This document shows, one piece after another, positions 31,037 to 39,873 of a DNA stretch of 64,000 bases. The stretch comes from Streptomyces sp. NA02950 (GTDB lineage Bacteria; Actinomycetota; Actinomycetes; Streptomycetales; Streptomycetaceae). Within the stretch, counting starts at the first letter, position 1. Every line of letters starts with the position of its first letter. Position numbers and translations under genes: made by a program. The stretch covers positions 620,001 through 684,000 of the forward strand of contig NZ_CP054916.1 of the NCBI RefSeq assembly GCF_013364155.1, in the 5' to 3' direction. The notes beneath the pieces are model-generated. The model worked only from the letters and a program-made list of their open reading frames with translations, searched no databases and had not been told where the DNA came from.

Positions 31037-31941
31037 CAGCGCGCCCCCGCCAGGATCGCGCCGGGTGTCGCGGACAGATGCCGGGCCAGTTGAGGAACGA
31101 GCTGTTCCGGCAGGGTCCGGGACGGCGGCCGCACCCCGGCTTCCAGGAACAGCCCGCGGCGCCGGATCGCCTCCTTGCGCACGGCGAGGCCGATGCCTGC
31201 CTGCGCCTCGAAGTTGACGAGCGGGAGGTAGGGTAGATACGCCTCGCGGGCCGCCGTGTAGCCTCCTTCGTGCCACGCCCGGGTGCACGCGATCAGCCCC
31301 TCGGGGCAGGAGAATCCGGTCATGGCGCCCGCGGCACCGCAGGCCAGCTCGTCGAGGAGACCCAGGCCGCCGAGGCCGCCGAAGACCGGGACATCGAGTT
31401 CGGCGGTCAGCGCCGCGACCGCGGAAGGAGTGGGCGGGGCCTCGGCCTTGAGCGCCACGGCCGAGGGGACGGCCTTCACCGCTTCGGCCAGGTCGGCCGT
31501 GCGGATGGTGACCCCGCTGGTCGCGGGATAGTCCTGGACGACGACGGGCGCGCCCGTGGCCTCGTGCACCGCGTTCAGATGACCGGCCACGGTGATCGGA
31601 TCCGGTGAGTTGACCTGCACCATGAGTCCGGCGAGGCGGTCACCGAGCGTCTCGGTGACCAGGCGCGCCTCTTCGATCACCGGGGCGGTGGCCAGCGCCG
31701 TGGCACCGGCGACGAGCGGCAGGCCGACGCTCTCGGCGACCACCTCGAGAACGGTGCGGCGCTCCCCCGCCGACAGCCGGGACGCCTCGCCGAAGACGCC
31801 GAGGACGGTCAGTCCGGTGGCTCCGATGGCCTCGTAGTGCCGTACCAGGCGGGTCAGGCCGGTCTCGTCGACGGTGTGGGCGGAGCCGACGAAGGGCGTG
31901 GCCACGACCCCCCAGACTCCGGGGGCCAGATGGTGTGACAT
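31036..31941 (-). CDS. DapA-family (dihydrodipicolinate synthase-like) aldolase/lyase
   Basis: 301 residues; ATG at 31941 with AAGGA. (beta/alpha)8 lyase: GVFGEASRLS at 48-57, the proton-relay Tyr138 in VVVQDYPAT and the Schiff-base Lys165 in SAVALKAEAP. Family members cleave or form C-C bonds with pyruvate-like substrates, or dehydrate sugar acids. The GxxGE motif differs from the TTGE of DapA itself, so a catabolic lyase is likelier than lysine synthesis. Positioned after the ECH gene by 46 bases and coupled to the SDR gene. Confidence 0.92.
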   Translation of the reverse strand: MSHHLAPGVWGVVATPFVGSAHTVDETGLTRLVRHYEAIGATGLTVLGVFGEASRLSAGERRTVLEVVAESVGLPLVAGATALATAPVIEEARLVTETLGDRLAGLMVQVNSPDPITVAGHLNAVHEATGAPVVVQDYPATSGVTIRTADLAEAVKAVPSAVALKAEAPPTPSAVAALTAELDVPVFGGLGGLGLLDELACGAAGAMTGFSCPEGLIACTRAWHEGGYTAAREAYLPYLPLVNFEAQAGIGLAVRKEAIRRRGLFLEAGVRPPSRTLPEQLVPQLARHLSATPGAILAGAR

Positions 31942-31987
31942 GGCATTCCTTGGGTCGTCGGTGGATGGGTTCGGGCCGGCGGGCAGC

Positions 31988-32776
31988 TCAGCGCCCCGGC
32001 CAGACGGGGCCGCGCTTCTCGCGGAAGGCCCGCACGCCTTCGACGGCGTCCTCGCTGTCCAGGGCGGCCATGAGGGCGGGGGTGCGTAGTGCGTGCGCCT
32101 CACGCGGCGCGAGACCCGCTCCCGCGAGGACCATCTGCTTGATCGCCTTCAGCGATGTCGGGGCGCAGGCCAGTACGTCGGCGACCCAGCGGTCGACGGT
32201 CGCGTCCAGTTCGCCCTCCGCGGCCACTTCGTTGACCAGGCCCATCCGGTGCATCTCGGCGGCGGTGGCGCGCCGTCCGGTGAGCAGCAGCCCCATCGCC
32301 TGCGTATGCGGAAGGCGCCGTACGAGCTGGCCGACGCCGCCGTCGAGCGGGATGCGCCCGACGCGGGGTTCGGTGAGGCCGAAGGAGGCGTGCCCGGCGG
32401 CGATCACCAGGTCGCAGCCGAGGACCAGTTCCATACCGCCGCCGAGCGCGTACCCGTTGACGCGGGCGATGACCGGGACGTCGAGCGTCGTGCGCAGGGT
32501 GAGACCGCCGAAGCCGTTGGGGTCGAGTGCGGCCCAGTAGTCCAGACCGGACGTGTGCACGGCGTTCTCGGACATGTCGGCGCCCGTGCAGAACGACCGC
32601 TCACCGGCTCCGGTCAGCACGACGACCCGGACGTCCGGGTCGGCCTCGATACCGGCCCAGATCCGGTTCAGCCGTGCGTGGGCCGCCGAGTCGACCGCGT
32701 TCAGGACGTGCGGCCGGTCGATGGTGACGCGGGCGATGTGTCCGTCGCGTTCGTAGCGGACCCCCTCCGCGCTCAT
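31988..32776 (-). CDS. Enoyl-CoA hydratase/isomerase-family protein
   Basis: 262 residues; ATG at 32776 overlaps the CoA-transferase stop (ATGA). Crotonase fold: RPHVLNAVDSAAHARL, oxyanion-hole GAGERSFCTGADMSE and NGYALGGGMELVLGCDLVIA. Instead of the usual P..G at the second catalytic site it reads GRIPLDGGVGQLVRRLP. Acts on a CoA thioester, presumably the product of the CoA-transferase encoded just upstream. Hydration, isomerisation and retro-Claisen cleavage are all possible for this fold. Confidence 0.92.
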   Translation of the reverse strand: MSAEGVRYERDGHIARVTIDRPHVLNAVDSAAHARLNRIWAGIEADPDVRVVVLTGAGERSFCTGADMSENAVHTSGLDYWAALDPNGFGGLTLRTTLDVPVIARVNGYALGGGMELVLGCDLVIAAGHASFGLTEPRVGRIPLDGGVGQLVRRLPHTQAMGLLLTGRRATAAEMHRMGLVNEVAAEGELDATVDRWVADVLACAPTSLKAIKQMVLAGAGLAPREAHALRTPALMAALDSEDAVEGVRAFREKRGPVWPGR

Positions 32777-33960
32777 GCCAGTACCCCCTTGTCCCGGAGC
32801 ACCGCGATGTCGTCGGCGCTGTAGCCGAGTTCCGCGAGCACCTCGGTGGTGTGCTCGCCCAATCGGGGCGGGGAGAGCCGGACGGTGGGGGGTCCGGCGG
32901 AGAGCCGGATGGGGGCGTTGAGGGCGCGGACGCGGCCGACGGCGGGGTGTTCCATCTCCACGATCATGTTGTTCACCGCGGTCTGTTCATCGTCCAGCGC
33001 CTGCCGGAGGCTGTGGACGGGGGCGCACAGGATGCCGTGTTCCTCCAGGCGGTCGATCCAGTGCGCGGTGGTGTTCGTCGCCAGCCGTTCGGCGAAGATC
33101 CGCTGGAGCTCCGGCCGGGCCTCGAACTGCTGCCCGAGCGTGGCGAGGTCGGCTCGCTCGGAGAGGTCCTCGTCCAGGCCGAGGGCGAGGCTCAGGGCGT
33201 GCAGTGGGTCGCGGGTGAAGCCGCCGACGAGGCAGACCGCTCCGTCGGTGGTGGGGAACACGCCCGTCAGGGGCATCGCCGCCCAGTTGACCTCGGTGCC
33301 GCGCATCAGTTGCTGGCAGGCCTCCTGCATCTGGAGGTGCAGCATGGAGTCGTACATCGTGACGTCGACCCGCTGCCCCTCCCCGGTGCGTTCGCGTTGC
33401 AGCAGCGCCAGCAGGATGCCCTGGAGGAGGTGCTGGCCGGTGATGTAGTCGCAGATCGTGGTCGGGTAGAGGGCGAAGGGGTCCTCCTCGGAGGTCCGGC
33501 GCCACATGACTCCGCTGTACGCCTGGGCGACGGCGTCCTGTCCGCCCTTGCGGGCGTACGGGCCCCGGGGTCCGAAGCCGGTGCCCGAGGCCCAGATGAC
33601 ACGGGGGTTGAGCGCTCGGACGGCTTCGTATCCCAGCCCGAGACGCTCCATGACCCCGGCGCGGAAGTTGCTGACCACGATGTCGGCGTCGCGTACCAGT
33701 TGCCCGACCACCGCGTGGCCCTCGGGGCTGCGCAGGTCGATGGCGACGCTGCGCTTGTTGCGGTTGATGGAGAGGAAGATCGGGTTGTCCGGGCCCGCGG
33801 GGTCGGGTATCGAGGTCCGGGTCATGTCGCCGGTGCCGGGCCGCTCGATCTTGATGACGTCGGCGCCGTAGTCGCCGAGCGACTGTGTGCACGAAGGGCC
33901 CATGAAGACCTGCGTGAAGTCCACCACGGTGATGCCGCTGAGTTGCTGTTGACCGGTCAT
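32773..33960 (-). CDS. CaiB/BaiF-type (class III) CoA-transferase
   Basis: 395 residues; ATG at 33960 overlaps the FAD-oxidoreductase stop by ATGA. Signature blocks: VVDFTQVFMGPSCTQSLGDY GAD at the start, VIKIERPGTGDMTR, SINRNKRSVAIDLRSPEG, and the catalytic-type Asp in RKGGQDAVAQAYSG (about residue 142). These enzymes move CoA between carboxylic acids, activating the substrate at no ATP cost. It probably makes the CoA ester used by the downstream enoyl-CoA hydratase. Confidence 0.95.
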   Translation of the reverse strand: MTGQQQLSGITVVDFTQVFMGPSCTQSLGDYGADVIKIERPGTGDMTRTSIPDPAGPDNPIFLSINRNKRSVAIDLRSPEGHAVVGQLVRDADIVVSNFRAGVMERLGLGYEAVRALNPRVIWASGTGFGPRGPYARKGGQDAVAQAYSGVMWRRTSEEDPFALYPTTICDYITGQHLLQGILLALLQRERTGEGQRVDVTMYDSMLHLQMQEACQQLMRGTEVNWAAMPLTGVFPTTDGAVCLVGGFTRDPLHALSLALGLDEDLSERADLATLGQQFEARPELQRIFAERLATNTTAHWIDRLEEHGILCAPVHSLRQALDDEQTAVNNMIVEMEHPAVGRVRALNAPIRLSAGPPTVRLSPPRLGEHTTEVLAELGYSADDIAVLRDKGVLA

Positions 33961-35321
33961 GCCGTGGCCTCCACGGGGTCGTCGGTGGTCGCGTTCGGGG
34001 CCGGTACGTCGCCCGGGTCGGCGCCCTGGTCGCGCATGCGCCGCTGGATGTCCGCGGGGTCGACGTCCCGGACGGCGATCTCCCGCTCGGCGGCCGTCGC
34101 GGCGGCGATGCCCGCGGCCTGCCCCATCGCCATGCACGGGGGGATCTCCCGCGACATCCGCTGGGCCTCGGGGGTGGCCGAGTAGTGGCGGCCCGCGACG
34201 ACCAGCTGGTCCACCCCGCGGGGCAGCAGGGAACGGTAGGGGTAGTAGTAGTCCCGGCCCCGTGCCACCGAGTCCGGGAAGTGACGGCGGCCGGTCACGT
34301 CCTCCTTGGTCATGACGTACTCGCCTTGGAGCAGCCGGGTCTGACGGACGCCCATCTGCTCGGCGACGTCGAGCAGATACGCTCCCCCGAAGCCGGGCAG
34401 GTCCTGCCGGATGGTGTCGAGGACGGCGGCGATGCGGGCCCGCGCCTCGAACTCGGCTTCGGTGAGGGACACCGGGTCGGCGCCGTCAAAGCCGGTCATA
34501 TGGGGGCAGTTGCACCACACCACACCGGGGATGGGTGTTTTCAGCCACCACAGCTCCCAGGCTCCCCCGAGCATCCGCTTGATCTTCCGGTTGATGGCCC
34601 GGACGTCGCGTGGGTTCTCCTGCTCGAATCGGGCCGCCGCGTCGGTGTCGACGCCGCCGAGGCGGAAGACGAGGGTGGTGAGGTAGCTGCCCTGGGTGTG
34701 GGCCGCGCCGGCGCGCGAGGCGACGTCGATGTCGCCGGTGGTGTCGACGACGACGCTGCCCATGACCGCCTGCGGACCGGCCTTGGTCTCGCAGACCACT
34801 CCCCTGACGGCACCGTCCTGGACCACCGGGCGGGAGAACCAGCTGTGCAGACGCAGGTGGACACCGTTCTCGCGGACCAGGTCGTTGGAGACGCGCTTCC
34901 ACCCGTCGGGGTCGAAGGCGACGGCATAGCAGATCGGTTTCGGGGTGAGGTGGGAATGGAAGTCGAAGGCGCCCCACCGTCCCCACTTGGCCCATGTCTC
35001 CGGGGAGGAGAAACGTTCCTCTACCGGCGGGTACACAGCGAGTCCCATCGTGGCCATCCGCTCGACGTACTCGTCGACGATCCCGGTGACCGTGACCTCG
35101 TCCCCGTTGACCATGTCGTCCAGGACCAGCACCATGCCGCCCGAGGCCAGGCCGCCCAGGGCCGAGTACCGCTCGAGGAGCGTCACATCGGCTCCGCTGC
35201 GGGCGGCGGAGACGGCGGCGCTGACTCCGGCCGGACCGCCGCCCACCACGACCACGTCGGACCGCTGGACCACGGGCGCTTCCACGGCGTCGAGGGCGAT
35301 GGTCTCCGTGTGGGAGGACAC
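33957..35321 (-). CDS. FAD-dependent oxidoreductase (FAD_oxidored/GidA-like)
   Basis: 454 residues from GTG at 35321 behind AAGGAG. Dinucleotide-binding GGGPAG at 27-32, with LLERYSALGGLASGG after the first fold. A second FAD motif, DTTGDIDVASRAGA, lies in the middle and GQAAGIAAATAAE near the end. Likely oxidises or desaturates an organic acid or amine as the first enzymatic step after uptake. No separate membrane anchor is seen. Twelve bases separate it from the transporter gene. Confidence 0.9.
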   Translation of the reverse strand: MSSHTETIALDAVEAPVVQRSDVVVVGGGPAGVSAAVSAARSGADVTLLERYSALGGLASGGMVLVLDDMVNGDEVTVTGIVDEYVERMATMGLAVYPPVEERFSSPETWAKWGRWGAFDFHSHLTPKPICYAVAFDPDGWKRVSNDLVRENGVHLRLHSWFSRPVVQDGAVRGVVCETKAGPQAVMGSVVVDTTGDIDVASRAGAAHTQGSYLTTLVFRLGGVDTDAAARFEQENPRDVRAINRKIKRMLGGAWELWWLKTPIPGVVWCNCPHMTGFDGADPVSLTEAEFEARARIAAVLDTIRQDLPGFGGAYLLDVAEQMGVRQTRLLQGEYVMTKEDVTGRRHFPDSVARGRDYYYPYRSLLPRGVDQLVVAGRHYSATPEAQRMSREIPPCMAMGQAAGIAAATAAEREIAVRDVDPADIQRRMRDQGADPGDVPAPNATTDDPVEATA

Positions 35322-35333
35322 AGATGACTCCTT

Positions 35334-36629
35334 TCAGCTTCCGACGCGGACGGAGCTGCGGCGGAGGGCGAGGGTGTAGAACAGAGCGCTCAGCAGGCAC
35401 AGAACGGCCACGTAGACCGGGAACACCCAGGACACCCCCCGGTCCTGCAACCACAGCAGGATGTAGGGAGCGGTGCCGCCGAAGCCCGCGACCCCGACGG
35501 CGTAGCCAATGCCCACACCGGTGACCCGGCAGCTCATCGGCATGAGGGTGGCGGAGACGGTGTTGTAGAGCCCCATGGTGAAGGCCAGCACCGGAGCGCC
35601 GATCATCATCACGGCCGTGAACAGGACCATCCCGGGGGCCCGGTAGGCGAGGACCACGAAGACCAGGGGCACGGCCGCGAGTCTGGTGACGATGAAGGTG
35701 CGGGAGATGCGCTTGCGGTCCGCGAGACGCCCGGCGAGGGGGTAGAGCGCGGCGATACAGAGCCCGCTCAGGGTGCTCACGGCGAACACCGCGCTGGGGT
35801 CCTCGTCGTACGCCGTGCGCGCCAGGTTGGGCAGTCCGGTCGCCCAGGTGTAGTTGAGGGCCTGTGCGCCCGCGACGACGAAGATGATGGCCAGCAGGGC
35901 CAGCTTGTTGCGGCCGACCTCCCGCCACACCTGCGAGGCGGGCGGGGCCGCCCCGGGGGCGGAGGACCTGTGGAGGGTTTCGGGCAGGTTGCGGCGGAGC
36001 CACAGGAAGAGGGCGCCGACGACGGCACCGACGGCGAAGGGGATGCGCCAGCCCCACGCCTCCATGGCCGGGGTGCTGAGGAAAGTGGTCGTCAGGAACG
36101 CGACGAGCGACGCCGCGATGATGCCGGACTGGACGTAGACGCTGATGATGCCGCCGTAGCGCGCGGTCTGGCCCTCGGGTGCCATCTCCACGATGTACGC
36201 GGAGTTCAGCGGCGCCTCGATGCCGGTCGACAGCCCCTGGAGGATCCGGCAGACGACGAGGATCACTCCGGCCCACACACCGATGCTCGCGTGGGTGGGG
36301 AGTACGGCGAGGACGCCGGTGCTGAGCACCATGCCGCCGATGGACAGCAGCATGATGCCGCGGCGGCCGAGCCGGTCGGCGAGCGTGCCGAAGACGAGGG
36401 CGCCGAGGGGTCTGGCCGCGAAGCCGACGGCGAAGACGACGAGTGCGGACAGGGTGGACGACAGGGAGCTGCTGGACGGGAAGAACTGCGGGCCCAGGTA
36501 GGAGGCGAGCAGGCCGTAGACCATCCAGTCGTACCACTCGACGGCGTTGCCACCGCCGAGGGCGAGGAAGGCGCGCCGGGAGGACAGGGCGCCGGCTTGA
36601 GTGCGGGAACGGTAGGAGAGCGATGCCAT
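35334..36629 (-). CDS. MFS transporter, metabolite:H+ symporter (MHS) type
   Basis: 431 residues, 12 predicted TM helices. Family marks: NAVEWYDWMVYGLLASY at TM1, the loop motif GTLADRLGRRGIMLL between TM2 and TM3, and GLSTGIEAPLNSAYIVEMAP in TM4-5. The MHS group (ShiA, KgtP, ProP relatives) imports organic acids or amino acids with a proton. It precedes the enzymes in the operon and presumably brings in their substrate. The start at ATG 36629 is the only one that keeps the TM1 region complete. Confidence 0.93.
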   Translation of the reverse strand: MASLSYRSRTQAGALSSRRAFLALGGGNAVEWYDWMVYGLLASYLGPQFFPSSSSLSSTLSALVVFAVGFAARPLGALVFGTLADRLGRRGIMLLSIGGMVLSTGVLAVLPTHASIGVWAGVILVVCRILQGLSTGIEAPLNSAYIVEMAPEGQTARYGGIISVYVQSGIIAASLVAFLTTTFLSTPAMEAWGWRIPFAVGAVVGALFLWLRRNLPETLHRSSAPGAAPPASQVWREVGRNKLALLAIIFVVAGAQALNYTWATGLPNLARTAYDEDPSAVFAVSTLSGLCIAALYPLAGRLADRKRISRTFIVTRLAAVPLVFVVLAYRAPGMVLFTAVMMIGAPVLAFTMGLYNTVSATLMPMSCRVTGVGIGYAVGVAGFGGTAPYILLWLQDRGVSWVFPVYVAVLCLLSALFYTLALRRSSVRVGS

Positions 36630-36739
36630 GGGGGCACCTCGCAGGTGGGAAGGGCTACGGACGAATCCGGCCGTGCGGAACCCGCTGCCCTGTCCGTGGT
36701 CGGACGGGACGTTGAGGAGGCGCCGAGAACCCGGGTCTG

Positions 36740-37348
36740 CTACCAGGTGGGAGGAGTGATCACCCAGATCGACGTCGAGGGCTCGTCGCCGCTGTTGGCG
36801 TACCAGTGCGGAATGCTGCAGGAGTACGTGATGGAGTCACCGGCGTGGAGCCGGTGTTGCACTCCGTCGAGATAGACGTCCTTCACTCCCGACAGGACGA
36901 CCCCGAATTCCTCGCCGCTGTGGCGGAAGGGGGTCTTGCTCGTGTCGTGGCCCGGCTGGGTTTCCACCCAGATGACCTCGAGGGCGCCGTTGAGACTGGG
37001 GGTGAGCAGTTCGTAGCGGGCATCGCCGGGGTCACCGGCACCGTGGAAGTCCAGGGTGCGGCGCTCGTCGCGCCGCACGACGGGGCTGATCTGCTCGGTG
37101 AGATGGAAGAGACGGCCGACGGGCACTTCGAGGCCGTGGGCGAGTTGCACCAGAGTCGCGAAGGACGGGTTGCCCTTTCCGCGCTCCACCTGACTGATGA
37201 GTCCGGTGGACACCCCGGAGCGCCGGCTGAGGTCGTCGAGCGTCAGCCCGACCTGCTTGCGCAGGACCTTGATCTGCACACCCACCGTGGCGACCATCGC
37301 CTCGATGTTCATGCCCTTGTCGGGCGCCGTGCCAGTGGCCTCACTCAT
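36740..37348 (-). CDS. XRE-cupin regulator of the catabolic operon
   Basis: 202 residues from ATG at 37348 (an ATG at 37408 adds 20 residues). N-terminal HTH: IKVLRKQVGLTLDDLSRRSG, VSTGLISQVERGKGNPSFAT. C-terminal cupin barrel: SGEEFGVVLSGVKDVYLDGV, then HAGDSITYSCSIPHWYANSG. Such regulators (PuuR, SutR type) bind the pathway substrate in the cupin and control uptake and degradation genes. It is the first gene on the strand; 110 bases separate it from the transporter gene, enough for an internal promoter. Confidence 0.93.
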   Translation of the reverse strand: MSEATGTAPDKGMNIEAMVATVGVQIKVLRKQVGLTLDDLSRRSGVSTGLISQVERGKGNPSFATLVQLAHGLEVPVGRLFHLTEQISPVVRRDERRTLDFHGAGDPGDARYELLTPSLNGALEVIWVETQPGHDTSKTPFRHSGEEFGVVLSGVKDVYLDGVQHRLHAGDSITYSCSIPHWYANSGDEPSTSIWVITPPTW

Positions 37349-37508
37349 GTTCCGACCCGCCTCAGACGTGTGCGTCGTGGAGTACCTCATATTGAAGAGC
37401 TTCAGCAAAATGAAAACAAGCCCTCGGAATGAAGATCTTCACCCTGCGGCACTCCGCCCCCAACCCTCGCTCCCCGCCCGCGACGGCACCCCCGGGAAAA
37501 CGCCCGGC

Positions 37509-37915
37509 TCAACCGGACGGCGTGACCGAGAACCACAGGCCGAACCACTCCTCTGCGCCGTACTCCTCGAACCGCTCCACCTCGGTGAACCCCACCTTCG
37601 CCGCGAGGCGCATCGCGCGGTCGTTGAGCGGTCTGGGTGCAGAGCACCACCGGCTCGCCGGGAAGTGCGCCGGCGACCAGTCGAGTGCCGCCGCGCACGC
37701 CTCGGCGGCGTACCCGAATCCCCACGCTTCCGGCAGGAACAGATAACCGGGCCCGGCTTCCCCGGCATCCGGACGGACGTGCCCCGGACGCTCTGCATCG
37801 CGCCGATCGAGCGTGATCATGCCGATCATCGCTCCGTCGAGATCGATCACGAAAAGACCAGGGCGCCGCCCGGGCACCTCAAGGCACCACGCGTTCGAGC
37901 TGGCTCCCCTCCCAC
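37509..37915 (-). pseudogene. GNAT acetyltransferase, N-terminally truncated
   Basis: The reading frame gives GLFVIDLDGAMIGMITLDRR, YLFLPEAWGFGYAAEACAAA, SAPRPLNDRAMRLAAKVGFT and the terminal YGAEEWFGLWFSV, all RimJ/RimL-like GNAT blocks including the acetyl-CoA loop region. Upstream of about 37900 the frame turns into unrelated Gly/Arg-rich sequence and there is no credible start. About the first 45 residues of the domain are missing. It may still be expressed as a fragment. Confidence 0.7.
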
Positions 37916-37965
37916 CCCCACCGACGAGGTTCGCACGAAGCGGGTGTCCAGCCCCGGTCCGTGGT

Positions 37966-38746
37966 CGATGGTCTGCGTATCCGCACTGCTCCTCACGGGA
38001 TGCGGGAACACATCGCCGGGCTCGGCCGACGCCGCTTGCACCGGACACCGACCGCACGGCGGCCCGTCGGAGGGCCCGCACGAGGAATCCGTGAGGAATC
38101 CGGGCCGGGCCCCTCCGCCGCGTCCGGCGGCGGCACGGAGACCACCACGCTCCCGGTCACCCCGGGCAAGGGTGGATCCGCCGTCGTCAGCCGCCCCTCG
38201 GACGGCGGGGGAGCCAGCCGCCCCACCGGCAGGGAGGTAACGCTCGCCTCCTACGACACCGCCTCCGGCCGGGCGGCCGTGAAGCACCGCGCGTCCGGCA
38301 CCTCCCGGGTGCGCAAGGGCGACGTGGTGGCCGGCCCACCGACCGCTGCGGCCCCGGCCTGCGCCGGGAGATCCACGGCGGGCTCCAGGTCGTGGAGAAC
38401 TGGAACAGCGCCAACACCGTGCTGCACTACGGCAAGGACGGCGCCCCGACCGGCCCGGACAAGGAGCATGCCGAGACCTCGATGCTCGTCTGCACCTGCT
38501 CCAGTCCGCTCTCGTGCACGTCAACACGCGGCTGGTTCAGCAGGTTCCGGCCGAGCCGGCCTGGGCGAAGAAGCTGAGCGACGAGGACCGGCGCGGCCTG
38601 ACCGCGCTGATCTGTCCAACGTCAACCCGTGCGGCACCTTCCGCCTGGACATGGACGCCGGGCTCGACCTGGGGCCGGCCGCCGCCGTGCCCCGACCCCG
38701 CACCCCGGCGGATGCCGCCGACCGCTCGCGGACGGAGAAGCGATGA
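37966..38746 (+). pseudogene. Secreted lipoprotein gene, broken by several frameshifts
   Basis: Pieces appear in order: lipobox VSALLLTGCGNTS, a Gly/Ser/Thr linker with TETTTLPVTPGKGGSAVV, then REVTLASYDTASGRAAVKHR and RKGDVVAGPP. After frame changes come GGLQVVENWNSANTVLHYGK, WAKKLSDEDRRGLTALI and FRLDMDAGLDLGPAAA, ending EKR at 38746. All fit one ~250-residue Streptomyces lipoprotein. At least three shifts are required. I do not recognise its function. Confidence 0.65.
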
Positions 38747-38829
38747 AGGACTCGGCGATCGTCGAGCAGCTCGCGCACCTCATGTCCAGGCGTGGTCGGG
38801 CCGGGAGCCCCGGCCCGACCACCGCGGCA

Positions 38830-39726
38830 TCAGGCCGCCAGCGCTGCACGGAGCGTTGAAGGCTTGAGCCCGAAGGTGTTGCGGATATCGCTGTCGTCCA
38901 CGAGGAACGGACGCTCGGACATGTAGCTCATCTCGGCGAACTCCCGCCACAGTGGATCGGTGAAGGACAGCAGTGTCATATCCCGTTCGGTGAGCGGCTC
39001 CAACCGCGGTTCGGGCGCTCCGTGGAGTTCGGCGAGGTCGGTCGCGGCCTGACGCAGGGTCGTGGTGATGACCGGGGCGTGCCAGCCCCGTCCCCAGGCC
39101 CGCTCGTCGCCGCTGACCGCCACCAGCGCCGCTGCGACGTCCTCGGTGTACGAAAAGGCATGCGCCGCATCGGGGTTACCATGGACGAGAGCCAGTTCAC
39201 CCTCGCGGACCCGGGGCGCGACCAGCAGCGTGAACGCTGAGACTGCACCTGGGCCCAGGTACTGGCCGGCTCGCACTTCGGTGACCCGCAGCCGCCCTTC
39301 GTCGTGGGCATCCTTGGCCTGCCGCCACAGCTCGGCCCTCACCCGGCCCTTTCGGGTGTGCGGGGTCATCGGGGTGCGCTCGGTGACCGGCCCGGTGGTC
39401 TGCTGATAGCCGTAGTGGTTGCCGAGCATCACGTAGTCGGCCCCGGCCCGCTCGGTCGCGGTGAGGATCGAAGCGAACAACGGCGGCATGGTCTCCGGCC
39501 AGGTCTGGTAGGCGGTCATGGCGGCGTTGAAGACCGTGGCCGCTCCGGCCAGTGCCTCGGCCAGCTCGTCAGTGCGGCCCGCGTCCAGGGCGATCCGTTC
39601 GATGCCGGGATGGTCAGGACCACTGCCGCTGCGGGTGATGAGGCGGACCCGCTCACCGCTGTCGGCCAGTTGCCTGGCGGTCGCGACCCCGGTCGCACCT
39701 GCCCCGATGACGACTGATTCAGCCAT
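38830..39726 (-). CDS. NmrA/NAD(P)-dependent epimerase-like oxidoreductase
   Basis: 298 residues; ATG at 39726 with CGGAGT. Extended-SDR Rossmann start SVVIGAGATGVATARQLADS, then RVRLITRSG. Instead of YxxxK it has YVMLGNHYGYQQTTG, and it retains a C-terminal half with HAFSYTEDVAAALVAVSG (typical of atypical SDRs that act as redox sensors or isoflavone-reductase-like enzymes). Divergently transcribed from the GlxA-type AraC regulator at 39874, which probably controls it. Confidence 0.88.
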   Translation of the reverse strand: MAESVVIGAGATGVATARQLADSGERVRLITRSGSGPDHPGIERIALDAGRTDELAEALAGAATVFNAAMTAYQTWPETMPPLFASILTATERAGADYVMLGNHYGYQQTTGPVTERTPMTPHTRKGRVRAELWRQAKDAHDEGRLRVTEVRAGQYLGPGAVSAFTLLVAPRVREGELALVHGNPDAAHAFSYTEDVAAALVAVSGDERAWGRGWHAPVITTTLRQAATDLAELHGAPEPRLEPLTERDMTLLSFTDPLWREFAEMSYMSERPFLVDDSDIRNTFGLKPSTLRAALAA

Positions 39727-39873
39727 GACGTTGACTCCGTTTTCCCTCAAAAATGGAACGCTTCCCTGAAGGGGGAAACGTGGTCGCGGGGGCCCGACCG
39801 CTCGCCCAACTCTGCCGTGCCGACGCACGGTAGGGTCAGTGGCCTGAAAGCCACGAGATCCAAGGATCTAGCC
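39727..39873. promoter_or_regulatory. Divergent promoter region with TTCCCT/GGGGAA repeats
   Basis: An imperfect palindrome CGCTTCCCTGAAGGGGGAAA lies at 39759-39778, next to another TTTCCCT at 39742. Plausible binding sites for the adjacent AraC-type regulator. Positions of -35/-10 are unclear. Confidence 0.35.

Noticed and set aside
38743..38859. Short ORF MKDSAIVEQLAHL after the lipoprotein relic
   Set aside because: No homologous pattern, runs antisense into the next gene; probably chance.
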